A stretch of DNA of 64,000 nt from an uncultured Geobacter sp. (GTDB lineage Bacteria; Desulfobacterota; Desulfuromonadia; Geobacterales; DSM-12255). Location: assembly GCA_937860145.1 (NCBI GenBank), contig CALMBF010000165.1:1-64000 (forward strand), in the 5' to 3' direction. Below, piece after piece: positions 41,176 through 51,182 of this stretch (position 1 is the first letter of the stretch; every line of letters starts with the position of its first letter). A model generated the notes under the pieces. That model did not search any database. It had not been told where the DNA came from and saw only the letters and a list, made by a program, of their open reading frames with translations. The translations under genes and the position numbers were made by a program.

Positions 41176-43893
41176 ATGGGTAACGAAACGAAACAGTGGC
41201 ACGCCCTGGAGGGCGATACCGTGGTCGCTGAGCTCGGGACCGGACCGGACGGGCTCTCCGCAGAGGAGGTCGCCCGCCGTCGCCACCTGCACGGTGACAA
41301 CGTCCTCCCCGGCAGCGGCGACGAAAGCCCGTGGCTGATGCTCTGGCGCCAGTTCAACAACCCCATCGGCTGGCTCCTGCTGGCAGCCGGCGCACTTGCC
41401 CTCGTCCTCGTCAAGTACACCGATGCGGTCGTCGTGTTCGCCGCCGTGGGGGTCAACGCTCTGCTCGGCTTCATCCAGGAGTTCCGTGCCGGCAAGGCCA
41501 TATCCTCACTGGCGGCCATGGTTCCCGAGTCGGCCCTGGTCCTGCGCGACGGCAGGCAGGTGGTCGCCCCGGCCTCCGAACTGGTCCCCGGTGACCTGGT
41601 CACCATGCAGAGCGGGGACAAGGTCCCTGCGGACGTACGTCTGATCAGGACGAAAAACTTTCTGGTACAGGAGTCTGCGCTTACCGGGGAGTCCTTTCCC
41701 GTGGCCAAGGCCACCTCGGCGGTGGCTGGGGATTCCCCCCTCGGCGACCGCTCCAGCATGGCATACAGCGGCACCATGGTGCTGCAGGGTACCGGTGCCG
41801 GGGTGGTGGTGGCTACCGGGGAGAGGACCGAACTGGGGAAGATCAGCCTGCTCCTCCGCGGGACGGAGCGGCTGGAAACGCCCCTCACCCGGCAGCTGGC
41901 AAAGGTCAGCAGGGGGATTACCATCGCCGTCGTGCTGGTCGTGGCGGTGCTGGTGGCTTTCGGTATCCTGATCAAGCAGGCGCCGGTGGGCGAGGCGCTG
42001 ATGGTGGCGGTCACCCTGGCGGTGGCAGCCATCCCCGAAGGACTGCCGGCGGTGATCACCATCGCCCTCGCCGTGGGGGTGCGGCGGATGGCAGACCGCC
42101 GGGCGGTGGTACGCCATCTCCCCGCCGTCGAGACCCTGGGGGCGACAACGGTCATCTGCAGCGACAAGACCGGGACCCTCACCCGCAACGAGATGACGGT
42201 GCAGGTCGCCTGGGTTGACGGCCAGGAGTACCGCTTCGCCGGCGTGGGGTACGTCCCGGTGGGGGAGGTGGAGCATGACGGTTCCCGGCTGGATGACGTG
42301 CCGGCCGGCCTGAAAGAGCTGCTTGAGATAGCGGTCCTGTGCAACGACGCATCGCTCCATGCCGACGGGGACTCCTGGTCGATCGCCGGCGATCCGACGG
42401 AAGCGGCCCTCGTGGTGGCAGCCGCCAAGGCGGGGATCGCCGCGGAAGAGCTCCGCCGTGCCACTACCCGTCTGGACGTGCTCCCCTTCGAGTCGGAGAA
42501 CAAGTTCATGGCGACGCTCAACCTTGTTGCCGGCACGACCACGACACTGCTCAAGGGGGCTCCGGAAAAGGTCCTGCAGCAGTGTGCCCTCTCCCCTGGC
42601 GAGCATGAACGGCTCGTGGAGATCATGGAGACCCTTGCCCGCCAGGGGTTGCGGGTCATCGCCTGCGCCAGCGGGGAGGGGAATCGTCTTGCCCCCCTCG
42701 AACAGGGGGCCAGGGAGCGGGATTTCGCCTTCCGCGGCTTCCTCGGCATGATCGACCCGCCGCGCACCGAGGCGATGGATGCGATATGCGTCTGCAGGGC
42801 CGCCGGCATAGAGGTGAAGATGATCACCGGGGATCACCCCGTGACCGCCGAGGCGATCGGTCGCCAGCTCGGCCTGCTCCACCCCGGGGAGAGAGCGCTC
42901 CGGGGGAGCGACCTGGGGGGGATGGACGACGGTGAGCTCCAGCGGGCCCTGGCGTCCACCAGTGTCATTGCCAGGGTCGCCCCGGAGCACAAGCTCCGTA
43001 TCGTCGCGGCACTCCAGTCTCTCGGCCAGGTGGTGGCCATGACCGGTGACGGCGTGAATGATGCTCCGGCTTTGAAACGGGCCGATATCGGCGTCGCCAT
43101 GGGGATCACCGGTACCGATGTGTCCCGGGATGCCGCCAAGGTCGTGCTGGTGGACGACAATTTCGCCTCCATCGCGGCGGCGGTGGAGGAGGGGAGACGG
43201 GTCTACGACAACCTGATCAAGTCCCTGGCCTTCATCCTTCCCACCAACCTCGGCCTCGCCCTTACCCTGAGCGGCGCCATGTTCTTTTTCCCGACGGTAC
43301 CGGTGGAGGGGATCAACGAGCTGCTCCTGGCCATGTCCCCCACCCAGACTCTCTGGATCAACCTGGTGGCGAGCGTCACGCTCTCCATCCCCCTTGCCTT
43401 CGAGGTCCTGGAGCCGGGGGCCATGCGTCTTCCGCCGCGACCGGTGAATGCCCCCGTGTTCTCGCGGTTTCTCGTCTTCCGCCTGGTGCTCGTGGCGCTG
43501 CTCATGGCAGCCGGCGCCTGCGGACTCTTCCTCTGGGAGTATTTCCGCATTGCCGGCAGCGGGCCACTCTCCATGGCCATGCATGAGGCCGCGCTCTCCG
43601 AGGCGCAGACGGTCTGCGTGACCTGCATCACCTTCACCCAGTCGTTTTACCTCCTGAACTGCCGCTCCCTGCGGCGATCGATACTGTCCCAGGGGGTACT
43701 GAGCAACCCGTCGGTCTTCGCCGGCATCGCCGTGCTTCTCCTGCTTCAGGCCTGCTTCATCTACCTCCCCCCCCTGCAGCGCCTCTTCGGTTCGGCGCCC
43801 CTCGGCCTCCGGGGCTGGGTGGACGCCCTCCTGGTCGGTGCCCTGGTCATGCCGGTCATCCTGCTTGAAAAGAGGGTAAGGGGGCGGGGGTAG
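41176..43893 (+). CDS. P-type (P2A/SERCA-like) cation ATPase of uncertain ion
   Basis: A 905-residue P-type ATPase: TGES loop, PEGLP in M4, phosphorylation site CSDKTGTLTRNEMT, KGAPEKVL, GDGVNDAPALKRADIGVAMG, and a C-terminal six-helix half. In M6 the segment LWINLVASVTLSIPLAFE replaces the usual NLVTDG-type segment, so the Thr/Asp Ca2+ ligands of SERCA are missing. Ca2+, Mn2+, Mg2+ or H+ transport cannot be distinguished. No regulator is adjacent; it starts 46 nt after E2. Confidence 0.9.
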   Translation: MGNETKQWHALEGDTVVAELGTGPDGLSAEEVARRRHLHGDNVLPGSGDESPWLMLWRQFNNPIGWLLLAAGALALVLVKYTDAVVVFAAVGVNALLGFIQEFRAGKAISSLAAMVPESALVLRDGRQVVAPASELVPGDLVTMQSGDKVPADVRLIRTKNFLVQESALTGESFPVAKATSAVAGDSPLGDRSSMAYSGTMVLQGTGAGVVVATGERTELGKISLLLRGTERLETPLTRQLAKVSRGITIAVVLVVAVLVAFGILIKQAPVGEALMVAVTLAVAAIPEGLPAVITIALAVGVRRMADRRAVVRHLPAVETLGATTVICSDKTGTLTRNEMTVQVAWVDGQEYRFAGVGYVPVGEVEHDGSRLDDVPAGLKELLEIAVLCNDASLHADGDSWSIAGDPTEAALVVAAAKAGIAAEELRRATTRLDVLPFESENKFMATLNLVAGTTTTLLKGAPEKVLQQCALSPGEHERLVEIMETLARQGLRVIACASGEGNRLAPLEQGARERDFAFRGFLGMIDPPRTEAMDAICVCRAAGIEVKMITGDHPVTAEAIGRQLGLLHPGERALRGSDLGGMDDGELQRALASTSVIARVAPEHKLRIVAALQSLGQVVAMTGDGVNDAPALKRADIGVAMGITGTDVSRDAAKVVLVDDNFASIAAAVEEGRRVYDNLIKSLAFILPTNLGLALTLSGAMFFFPTVPVEGINELLLAMSPTQTLWINLVASVTLSIPLAFEVLEPGAMRLPPRPVNAPVFSRFLVFRLVLVALLMAAGACGLFLWEYFRIAGSGPLSMAMHEAALSEAQTVCVTCITFTQSFYLLNCRSLRRSILSQGVLSNPSVFAGIAVLLLLQACFIYLPPLQRLFGSAPLGLRGWVDALLVGALVMPVILLEKRVRGRG

Positions 43894-43973
43894 CCCGATC
43901 ACGACAGGCGTTTTCGGTATACGGTCCCCCCGGATTTTCTTCTTGACAGCGTCCTTGCTAATGAAGGATATTG

Positions 43974-43989
43974 GAATGAACGTTCATTC
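43974..43989. promoter_or_regulatory. Perfect palindromic TetR operator
   Basis: GAATGAACGTTCATTC is a perfect 16-bp palindrome downstream of a TTGACA box (43943-43948) and 22 nt before the TetR start codon. A 13/16 match occurs at 44618. Confidence 0.75.
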
Positions 43990-44010
43990 TGTATCAGGGG
44001 AGGCGGGCAC

Positions 44011-44586
44011 ATGTCAAAGCCGGACAAGCGTGACGAAATAGTCCGCGCAGCTCTCGAGCTCATCGCCGAGCACGGTTTCCACGGCGCACCGATGTCGATG
44101 ATCGCCGAACGGGCCGGCGTGGGGGCGGGCACGATCTATCGCTACTTCGAGAACAAGGATGTCCTGATCGCCGATCTGTACCGGGAGCTGGAAGACAAGA
44201 TCCACCCCTACCTGCTCGACGGTTATGATGCCCAGCATACGATCAGGGGGAGGTTCGTGCATCTCTGGACGGCGCTGCTCCGCTATTTCATCGCCTCCCC
44301 CCTCGATTTCCGCTACCTGGAACAGTTCCTCAATTCACCCTACGGAGCTGCCATGCGCCGCGAGAAGCTTCTGGGCGAGCGTGACCGGCGGGACCTCTTC
44401 TGCGAACTGCTGCAGGACGGTGCCGATCAGCAGGTCATCAAGGACCTCCCGTTCCCCGTCCTAGCCGCCCTCTCGTTCGGGCCGCTCCTGTACGTGGTGC
44501 GGGACCATATCCTCGGCTTCCTGACCCTGGATGACGACCTGATCGGCAAGACCATCGAGGCATGCTGGGACGGGTTGAAACGCTAG
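44011..44586 (+). CDS. TetR-family repressor of the efflux genes
   Basis: A 191-residue regulator with an N-terminal TetR HTH (RDEIVRAALELIAEHGFHGAPMSMIAERAGVGAGTIYRYFENKDVL) and an all-helical ligand domain. Palindromic operators precede both this gene and the following pump operon, which suggests autorepression and repression of the RND pump relieved by a toxic ligand. AGGGGAGG precedes the ATG. Confidence 0.92.
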   Translation: MSKPDKRDEIVRAALELIAEHGFHGAPMSMIAERAGVGAGTIYRYFENKDVLIADLYRELEDKIHPYLLDGYDAQHTIRGRFVHLWTALLRYFIASPLDFRYLEQFLNSPYGAAMRREKLLGERDRRDLFCELLQDGADQQVIKDLPFPVLAALSFGPLLYVVRDHILGFLTLDDDLIGKTIEACWDGLKR

Positions 44587-44617
44587 GAGAGGGTATTTCT
44601 CGGCAGGCTCCAATTCG

Positions 44618-44633
44618 GAATGAGCATTCACTC
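44618..44633. promoter_or_regulatory. Second TetR operator copy before the RND operon
   Basis: GAATGAGCATTCACTC matches the perfect palindrome at 43974 at 13 of 16 positions. It lies 41 nt before the small membrane peptide and about 190 nt before the periplasmic adaptor gene. Confidence 0.65.
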
Positions 44634-44673
44634 CGTGAAACGTGCTTTTCGAGTAGACAGGCAGGGGACTTAT

Positions 44674-44751
44674 ATGGAATTTTTTGTGTTCGCCATGATG
44701 TTCGTCTGGGCCCTGGTGGCCGTGATCGCGTTCACCAGGAAGGACAACTAG
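44674..44751 (+). CDS. 25-residue single-span membrane peptide ahead of RND pump
   Basis: The frame reads MEFFVFAMMFVWALVAVIAF then TRKDN, a hydrophobic helix with a positive end. AGGGGAC lies five to six bases upstream. Its place between a TetR operator and the adaptor gene recalls small pump-associated proteins such as AcrZ, but homology is not claimed. It is too short for normal gene finding. Confidence 0.6.
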   Translation: MEFFVFAMMFVWALVAVIAFTRKDN

Positions 44752-44824
44752 GCAGGAGAAGGAACGTTTTCCACGAAACCATTCAGCTCGTCGGCTGATA
44801 ACTCACCACATCATAGAGGTACGT

Positions 44825-46039
44825 ATGCAATTCATCACCAGAACCGCGCTGTTTGCCATTACCGGTACTCTTGCCGCCGGGCTTCTCCTGGCCGGTTGCG
44901 ACAAGTCGAAATCAGCCGGCCAGAAGCCGCCGGCAGGTCCTCCCGAAGTGGGGGTGATAACGATACAGCCCCAGAGCGTTGCCGTTACCACGGAACTCCC
45001 CGGCCGCACCTCCGCCTCACTGGTTGCCGAAGTGCGCCCCCAGGTGAGCGGGATCATCCAGAAGAGGGTGTTCACCGAGGGGAGCGATGTCAAGGCGGGG
45101 CAGATCCTGTACCAGATCGACCCGGCGACCTATCAGGCAGCCTATGCCAGCGCCAAGGCGGCCGAGGCCCGGGCCGAAGCCAACCTGATACCCGCCCGGT
45201 TGAAGGAGGAGCGCTACAAGGAGCTGGTCAAGATCAAGGCCGTGAGCCAGCAGGACTATGACAATGCCTATGCCGCGTTGAAGCAGGCCGAGGCCGACGT
45301 GGCGTCCGCCAAGGCGGCAGTGGAGACGGCCCGGATCAACCTTGCCTACACCAAGGTGACGGCACCCATCTCCGGCCGCATCGGCAAGTCGGCCGTGACC
45401 GACGGCGCCCTGGTGACGGCCAACCAGGCGGCTCCCCTTTCCACCATCCAGCAGCTCGGCTCCATGTACGTGGATATCAACCAGTCCAGCGCCGAGCTGC
45501 TCCGCCTCCAGCAGAATCTTGCCAGCGGCCAGCTCCAGCGTGGCGGTTCAGCCCGGGCCAGGGTGAAACTCATCCTGGAAAACGGTGCCGCCTACCCCCT
45601 GGACGGAACGCTCAAGTTCTCCGACGTGACCGTCGATCCGAGCACCGGCTCGGTGACACTCCGCTGTCTCTTCCCCAATCCGAAGCAGATCCTGCTGCCG
45701 GGAATGTTCGTCCGGGCGGTCGTCCAGGAAGGGGTGAAGGACCAGGCGATCCTGGTCCCCCAGCGTGGGGTGACCCGCAACCCTGCGGGCAATCCCATGG
45801 TCATGGTCGTCGGTGCCGAGGAGAAGGTCGAACCCCGGGTCATCAAGGCGGACCGGACCGTCGGCGACAGCTGGCTGGTGACCGACGGCCTCAAGCCCGG
45901 CGACCGGGTCATCCTCGAAGGGATCCAGAGGGCACGTCCCGGCACGCAGGTGAAGGCGGTCCCCTTCGGCAGCAAGCCGGCGGAAGGGACTCCGGGGGCA
46001 GCGGCCCAGCCCGCGGCGGCACCGGCGAAACAAAAGTAG
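44825..46039 (+). CDS. RND efflux periplasmic adaptor (AcrA/MexA family lipoprotein)
   Basis: A 404-residue adaptor with a lipoprotein signal (LLLAGC, lipidated Cys 23). It has a barrel-sandwich hybrid (VAEVRPQVSGIIQKRVFTEGSDVKAGQ), a coiled-coil hairpin (about residues 100-170), the LAYTKVTAPISGRIGKS segment and a C-terminal membrane-proximal domain. It bridges the inner-membrane pump and the outer-membrane channel encoded next. The Pro/Ala-rich tail is low-complexity. Confidence 0.93.
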   Translation: MQFITRTALFAITGTLAAGLLLAGCDKSKSAGQKPPAGPPEVGVITIQPQSVAVTTELPGRTSASLVAEVRPQVSGIIQKRVFTEGSDVKAGQILYQIDPATYQAAYASAKAAEARAEANLIPARLKEERYKELVKIKAVSQQDYDNAYAALKQAEADVASAKAAVETARINLAYTKVTAPISGRIGKSAVTDGALVTANQAAPLSTIQQLGSMYVDINQSSAELLRLQQNLASGQLQRGGSARARVKLILENGAAYPLDGTLKFSDVTVDPSTGSVTLRCLFPNPKQILLPGMFVRAVVQEGVKDQAILVPQRGVTRNPAGNPMVMVVGAEEKVEPRVIKADRTVGDSWLVTDGLKPGDRVILEGIQRARPGTQVKAVPFGSKPAEGTPGAAAQPAAAPAKQK

Positions 46040-46112
46040 AGAGTTCCTCCTCCACACTCCAGCCCTCTCCCCCCGGGGGGGGACTCGTTAGCAGCGTACA
46101 AGGAGCCCTGAT

Positions 46113-49100
46113 ATGTTGTCCCGTTTTTTCATAAACCGTCCCATCTTTGCCTGGGTCATCGCCATCATGGTCATGCTGGGGGGACTCCTGGCGGTCAAGA
46201 AGCTGCCGGTATCCCAGTATCCGCCCATCGCGCCGCCCCAGATCGCCATCAACGCCGTGTATCCCGGCGCCTCTGCCCAGACCGTGCAGGATACGGTCAC
46301 CCAGGTGATCGAGCAGAAGCTGAACGGCATCGACAACCTGATCTACATGTCCTCCACCAGTGATTCCGCCGGCGCGGTCTCCATCACCCTGACCTTCAGG
46401 GCGGGGACCGATCCGAACATCGCCCAGGTGCAGGTGCAGAACAAGCTGCAGCTCGCCACGCCGCTCCTCCCCCAGATCGTCCAGCGCCAGGGGATCCAGG
46501 TCGTCAAGTCCACCAGGAACTTCCTCCTCATCGTCGGCCTGGTGTCGGAAGACGGTTCCATGGACCGCAACGCCCTGACCGACTACATGGTGTCCAATGT
46601 CCAGGACATCGTCAGCCGTCTCGAGGGGGTCGGCGAACTGCTCCTCTTCGGTACCCAGAACGCCATGCGCATCTGGCTCGATCCCGCCAAGCTGAACAAT
46701 TACCACCTGACCACCAACGAGGTGATTACCGCCCTCCAGGCCCAGAACGTCCAGGTGTCGGCCGGCCAGTTCGGTGCCGTCCCCGCCAACCAGGGGCAGC
46801 AGCTGAACGCCACCATCAACGCCCGGGCACTCCTCCAGACCCCGGACCAGTTCGACGCCATCATCCTGAAGACCAACAACGACGGCTCCACGGTACGGCT
46901 CAAGGACGTGGCCCAGACCAGGGTCGGCACGGAAAACTACGAGATCCAGTCCTACTACAACGGTAAGCCCCTGGGGGGGATGGCCATCCGCCTGGCGGCC
47001 GGCGCCAATGCCCTGGACACGGGTGAGCGGGTCAAGGCCAAGATGGCCGAACTGTCGAAATACATGCCGCCGGGGATGAAGGTGGTCTACCCCTACGACA
47101 CCACCCCCTTCGTGAAGATCTCCATCGAGGAGGTGGTCCATACCCTGATCGAAGCCGTGTTCCTCGTCTTCATCATCATGTTCCTCTTCCTCCAGAACTT
47201 CCGCGCCACCCTGATCCCGACGATCGCGGTGCCGGTCGTCCTCCTCGGGACCATGGGGGTTCTGGCCGCCAGCGGCTTCTCCATCAACACCCTGACCATG
47301 TTTGCCCTGGTCATCGTCATCGGCCTCCTGGTGGACGACGCCATCGTCGTCGTTGAGAACGTGGAGAGGATCATGACCGAGGAGGGGCTCTCCCCCCATG
47401 ACGCCACGGTCAAGTCCATGGGGCAGATCACCAGCGCCCTCTGGGGGATCGCCACCGTCCTTTCGGCGGTCTTCATCCCCATGGCCTTTTTCGGCGGCTC
47501 CACCGGCGTCATCTACCGCCAGTTCTCCATCACCATCATCGCCGCCATGATCCTCTCCGTGCTGGTGGCCCAGATCCTCACGCCGGCCCTCTGCGCAACC
47601 ATCCTCAAGCCGGTGGAAAAGGGTCACCATGCGGGCGAGGGGAGCCGTCTCGGCTGGTTCTTCCGCCGTTTCAACGCGGTGTTCGAGTTCTGCCGGGACA
47701 AGTACGAGGGGATCGTCGGCCGTTCCTTCGGCAAGCCGGTCCGCTACCTGGTGCTGTACGGCTGCATCGTCGCCGCCATGGCCTGGTTTTTCCTCCACCT
47801 CCCCACGTCGTTCCTCCCCGACGAGGACCAGGGGTTCATCATCTGCCAGGTCCAGCTCCCGGCAGGGGCCACCCAGGAGCGGACCATCCAGGTCATCCGG
47901 CAGCTGGAGGGGCATTTCCTTGAGAAGGAGAAGAAGACGGTGGAGGGGGTCATCACCGTGGCGGGCTTCAGCTTTGCCGGCCGCGGCCAGAACATGGGGC
48001 TTGCCTTCGTGAAGCTGAAGCACTGGGATATGCGCAAGAGTCCTGACCTGAAGGCGCAGGCGGTTGCCGGCCGCGCCATGAAGGCATTCTCCCAGATCCG
48101 TGACGGTCTCGCCTTCGCCTTCTCCCCGCCGGCGGTACTGGAGCTTGGGGTGGCGAACGGCTTCGACTTCCAGCTGCAGGACCGTGGTGGTCTGGGGCAT
48201 GAAAAGCTGATGGAGGCGCGCAACCAGCTGCTGGGGATGGCCATGAAAAACCCGAAACTGGTCGCGGTACGTCCCAACGGCCAGGACGACTCGCCCCAGT
48301 TCAAGCTCGACATCGACGATGTCCGGGCCGGCGCCCTTGGGGTCTCCCTGAGCGACGTGAACAGCATCCTCTCCACCGCCTGGGGGAGCTCCTACGTGAA
48401 CGACTTCATCCAGAACGGCCGGGTGAAGAAGGTCTACCTCCAGTCCGACGCCAGGTACCGGATGCTGCCCGATGATATCAATACATGGTACGTCCGCAAC
48501 AATAAGGGGGAGATGGTGCCGTTCTCCGCCTTCGCCACCGCCCGCTGGCAGTACGGCTCCCCCCGCCTGGAGCGTTACAACGGGATCCCGTCGGTGGAGA
48601 TCCTGGGACAGGCCGCGCCGGGGGTCAGTACCGGCGAGGCCATGGCCGAGGTGGAGAAGATGGCGGCCCAGCTCCCGGCGGGCATCGGCTACGAATGGAC
48701 CGGCCTCTCCTATGAGGAGAAGAATGCCGGAGCCCAGGCACCGGCCCTCTACGCCATCTCGCTCCTGGTGGTGTTCCTCGCGGTGGCCGCCCTGTACGAA
48801 AGCTGGACCATCCCCTTCGTCAACCTGCTCATGCTCCCCCTCGGCCTGGTGGGGGCGGTGACGGCCGTCAAGCTCCGGATGTTCCCCAACGACGTCTACC
48901 TGCAGATCGGTCTGCTCACCACCGTGGGTCTTTCCACGAAGAACGCCATCCTGATCATCCAGTTCATCAAGGACCAGCTCCATCACGGACATGAACTGGT
49001 CGATGCGACGCTGGCAGCGGTGAAGATCAGGCTCAGGCCGGTCATCATGACCTCGCTGGCCTTCTTCTTCGGGACGCTCCCCCTGGCCCTCACCAAGGGG

Positions 49101-49274
49101 GCAGGGGCCTCCGCCCAGAACGCCATCGGTACCGCCGTCACGGGGGGGCTCCTCTCGGCCACCTTTATCGACCTGATCTTCATCCCGTTCTTCTTCGTCA
49201 TGGTCTCGCGACTCTTTGCCAGGAAAAAGCCTTCCGCGCAACCTGCTGCCGCCATCGACACGGAGGTGCATTGA
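46113..49274 (+). CDS. RND multidrug efflux transporter (AcrB/MexB HAE-1 family)
   Basis: A 1053-residue pump with 12 membrane segments and two large periplasmic loops. The N-terminus [19 protein letters not shown] is typical. The proton-relay aspartates are in [18 protein letters not shown] (TM4), and the PPAVLELG...[13 protein letters not shown] pore region and [16 protein letters not shown] are present. HAE-1 pumps export hydrophobic and amphiphilic compounds in exchange for protons. It starts 73 nt after the adaptor and one base separates it from the outer-membrane channel gene. Confidence 0.95.
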   Translation: MLSRFFINRPIFAWVIAIMVMLGGLLAVKKLPVSQYPPIAPPQIAINAVYPGASAQTVQDTVTQVIEQKLNGIDNLIYMSSTSDSAGAVSITLTFRAGTDPNIAQVQVQNKLQLATPLLPQIVQRQGIQVVKSTRNFLLIVGLVSEDGSMDRNALTDYMVSNVQDIVSRLEGVGELLLFGTQNAMRIWLDPAKLNNYHLTTNEVITALQAQNVQVSAGQFGAVPANQGQQLNATINARALLQTPDQFDAIILKTNNDGSTVRLKDVAQTRVGTENYEIQSYYNGKPLGGMAIRLAAGANALDTGERVKAKMAELSKYMPPGMKVVYPYDTTPFVKISIEEVVHTLIEAVFLVFIIMFLFLQNFRATLIPTIAVPVVLLGTMGVLAASGFSINTLTMFALVIVIGLLVDDAIVVVENVERIMTEEGLSPHDATVKSMGQITSALWGIATVLSAVFIPMAFFGGSTGVIYRQFSITIIAAMILSVLVAQILTPALCATILKPVEKGHHAGEGSRLGWFFRRFNAVFEFCRDKYEGIVGRSFGKPVRYLVLYGCIVAAMAWFFLHLPTSFLPDEDQGFIICQVQLPAGATQERTIQVIRQLEGHFLEKEKKTVEGVITVAGFSFAGRGQNMGLAFVKLKHWDMRKSPDLKAQAVAGRAMKAFSQIRDGLAFAFSPPAVLELGVANGFDFQLQDRGGLGHEKLMEARNQLLGMAMKNPKLVAVRPNGQDDSPQFKLDIDDVRAGALGVSLSDVNSILSTAWGSSYVNDFIQNGRVKKVYLQSDARYRMLPDDINTWYVRNNKGEMVPFSAFATARWQYGSPRLERYNGIPSVEILGQAAPGVSTGEAMAEVEKMAAQLPAGIGYEWTGLSYEEKNAGAQAPALYAISLLVVFLAVAALYESWTIPFVNLLMLPLGLVGAVTAVKLRMFPNDVYLQIGLLTTVGLSTKNAILIIQFIKDQLHHGHELVDATLAAVKIRLRPVIMTSLAFFFGTLPLALTKGAGASAQNAIGTAVTGGLLSATFIDLIFIPFFFVMVSRLFARKKPSAQPAAAIDTEVH

Positions 49275-49275
49275 C

Positions 49276-50691
49276 ATGAATCCCAGAACCATCGCCCTCT
49301 GTCTCCCCCTGGGAGCATCCATACTGCTGGCCGGCTGCTCCACCATGGCGCCGAAATACACCCAGCCCCCCGCGCCGGTGCCGGCTGCGTGGCCGGCCGG
49401 TCCCTCCTACAAAGAGGAACCCTCCAGGCCTGCCCCGAAGCCGGTGGCCGAAATCCCCTGGCGGGAATTCTTCATCGACGGCCAGCTGCAGAAGCTGATC
49501 GAACTGGCCTTGAAGAACAACCGCGACCTGAAGATCGCCGCCCTCAACATCGACCGCTTCCAGGCCCTGTACCAGGTCCGGCGCGCCGACCTGGTGCCCC
49601 ACGTCGACGCCAATGCCGCCGCCAGCTTCCAGCGGACCACCGACTCCTCGGGCACTGCCAAGACCTCCGACCTGTACAGTGTCGGTCTCGGGGTCAGCTC
49701 CTACGAGCTTGACCTGTTCGGCAGGGTGGCCAGCCTGAAGGACCAGGCCCTGGAGCAGTATCTCGCCACGGAGCAGGCACAGCGGAGCGTGCAGATCAGC
49801 CTGGTCTCCCAGGTCGCCACCGGGTGGCTGACCCTGGCCTCCGACCGGGAGAGGCTCCGGCTCGCCAGGGAGACCCTGGCGAACCAGCAGGAGTCGTACA
49901 AGCTGACCAAGAACCGCTACGAATCCGGTGTCTCCTCGGCCCTGGACCTCAACCAGGCCCAGACCAGCGTCGATGCCGCACGGGTGGACATCGCCCGGTT
50001 CACCACCCTGGTGGCCCAGGACGAGAACGCCCTGAACCTGCTCGTCGGTTCGCCCGTACCGGCCGACCTGCTCCCCCAGTCACTTTCGGCACGCCTGACC
50101 TCACTTCAGGATATCGCTCCCGGCCTCCCGTCGGACGTCCTCCTCCACCGCCCCGACATCCTCCAGGCCGAGGGGGACCTCAAGGGGGCGAACGCCAACA
50201 TCGGTGCGGCACGGGCGGCATTCTTCCCCCGCATCACCCTGGTCTCTTCGGTAGGATTCAGCAGCGACGACCTGGCCGGGCTCTTCAAGGGGGACGCCTT
50301 CACCTGGAGCTTTGCCCCGCGCATCACGCTCCCCATCTTCGACGGGGGCAGCAACAGGGCAAACCTGACCGTGGCGGAGGTCGACCGGGACATCGCCGTT
50401 GCCCGTTACGAGAAGGCGATACAGACCGCCTTCCGGGAGGTGGCCGACGGCCTGGCCCAGCGTGGGACCATCGACGAACAGCTGGCGGCCCAGCAGTCCC
50501 TCACCGATGCCACCAGCGAGAGCCACAAGCTCTCCCAGGCACGGTACGAGAAGGGGGTGGACAGTTATCTGCAGGTGCTCGATGCCCAGCGGGCCCTCTA
50601 CGCCGCCCAGCAGAACCTCATCGGGGTCCGCCTGGCCAGGCTTGCCAACCAGGTGACGCTCTACCGGGTGCTGGGGGGCGGGGTCAAGTAG
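49276..50691 (+). CDS. Outer-membrane efflux lipoprotein (OprM/NodT family)
   Basis: A 471-residue TolC-like channel with lipobox LLAGC (Cys 18), two OEP repeats ([30 protein letters not shown]..., and [21 protein letters not shown] / [21 protein letters not shown]) and [23 protein letters not shown]-like end. It completes the tripartite pump. ATG 49276 follows GGAGG; the gene is adjacent to the pump gene. Confidence 0.94.
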   Translation: MNPRTIALCLPLGASILLAGCSTMAPKYTQPPAPVPAAWPAGPSYKEEPSRPAPKPVAEIPWREFFIDGQLQKLIELALKNNRDLKIAALNIDRFQALYQVRRADLVPHVDANAAASFQRTTDSSGTAKTSDLYSVGLGVSSYELDLFGRVASLKDQALEQYLATEQAQRSVQISLVSQVATGWLTLASDRERLRLARETLANQQESYKLTKNRYESGVSSALDLNQAQTSVDAARVDIARFTTLVAQDENALNLLVGSPVPADLLPQSLSARLTSLQDIAPGLPSDVLLHRPDILQAEGDLKGANANIGAARAAFFPRITLVSSVGFSSDDLAGLFKGDAFTWSFAPRITLPIFDGGSNRANLTVAEVDRDIAVARYEKAIQTAFREVADGLAQRGTIDEQLAAQQSLTDATSESHKLSQARYEKGVDSYLQVLDAQRALYAAQQNLIGVRLARLANQVTLYRVLGGGVK

Positions 50692-50741
50692 CGGGAAAGG
50701 CGACACTTGGTTCCGTCGTCGTGACGGCAACCGGGCAGAGG

Positions 50742-50791
50742 AAACGGCAGCGGCCCGCCGGGAGAGTGATCCCGGCGGGCCGTTGCCGTTT
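50742..50791 (+). terminator. Strong hairpin terminator of the RND operon
   Basis: AAACGGCA and CGGCCCGCCGGGA pair with TCCCGGCGGGCCG and TGCCGTTT, about 21 bp with one bulge and a six-base loop. It has only a short T tail. Confidence 0.75.
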
Positions 50792-50841
50792 GTGCGCACC
50801 TCGGTCCGCTGGGATCAATGGCCGAAGAATCGTGGATCCGT

Positions 50842-50866
50842 GCAGGTAGGTGCTTGATTTACCTGC
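50842..50866. other. Inverted repeat in the leader of the second exporter operon
   Basis: GCAGGTA (50842-50848) and TACCTGC (50860-50866) lie in a roughly 200-nt gap before the next operon. A 13-nt direct repeat, TCGGTCCGCTGGG (50801 and 50899), flanks it. Possible operator; nothing else seen in this gap. Confidence 0.35.
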
Positions 50867-50996
50867 GGCAGATATTAAAATTTTACTAATGGCAGTTTTC
50901 GGTCCGCTGGGCTCCGGCACGGGGTAACCGTCACCGTGGAAGCCCTCTTCCAGGCCGACGGCATGTCCGACCGGAACACCCGTCAAGGAGGATGCC

Positions 50997-51128
50997 ATGC
51001 AGACGTCACGGCTGGTCTTTTACACGCTCATCGCCCTGTTTGCCCTACTGACGGCATACTTCATCCTGGTGAAGGAGCCCCCGCTCTACCGGCCGATCAA
51101 CCTGGTACACCTGTTTGCCCGGCATTGA
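50997..51128 (+). CDS. 43-residue single-span membrane protein ahead of ABC exporter
   Basis: MQTSRLVFYTLIALFALLTA followed by a short hydrophobic end and KEPPLYRPINLVHLFARH: one membrane helix and a proline-containing polar tail. AAGGAGG lies six bases upstream. It precedes the HlyD-type gene by 54 nt. Unknown function; possibly an accessory of the exporter. Confidence 0.65.
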   Translation: MQTSRLVFYTLIALFALLTAYFILVKEPPLYRPINLVHLFARH

Positions 51129-51182
51129 TACCCCTGCAGTGGGGATGTCGCGGCTGGGGCGTGCTCGTCTGAGGGGAGAGCG

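Noticed and set aside
41506-43902. A 798-codon open frame antisense to the P-type ATPase
   Set aside because: Same antisense artefact; the plus strand encodes all P-type ATPase motifs.
45909-49361. A 1150-codon open frame antisense to the RND pump
   Set aside because: It mirrors the real pump gene, has His/Asp/Gly-rich low-complexity content typical of antisense reading in high-GC DNA, and no motif or ribosome site.
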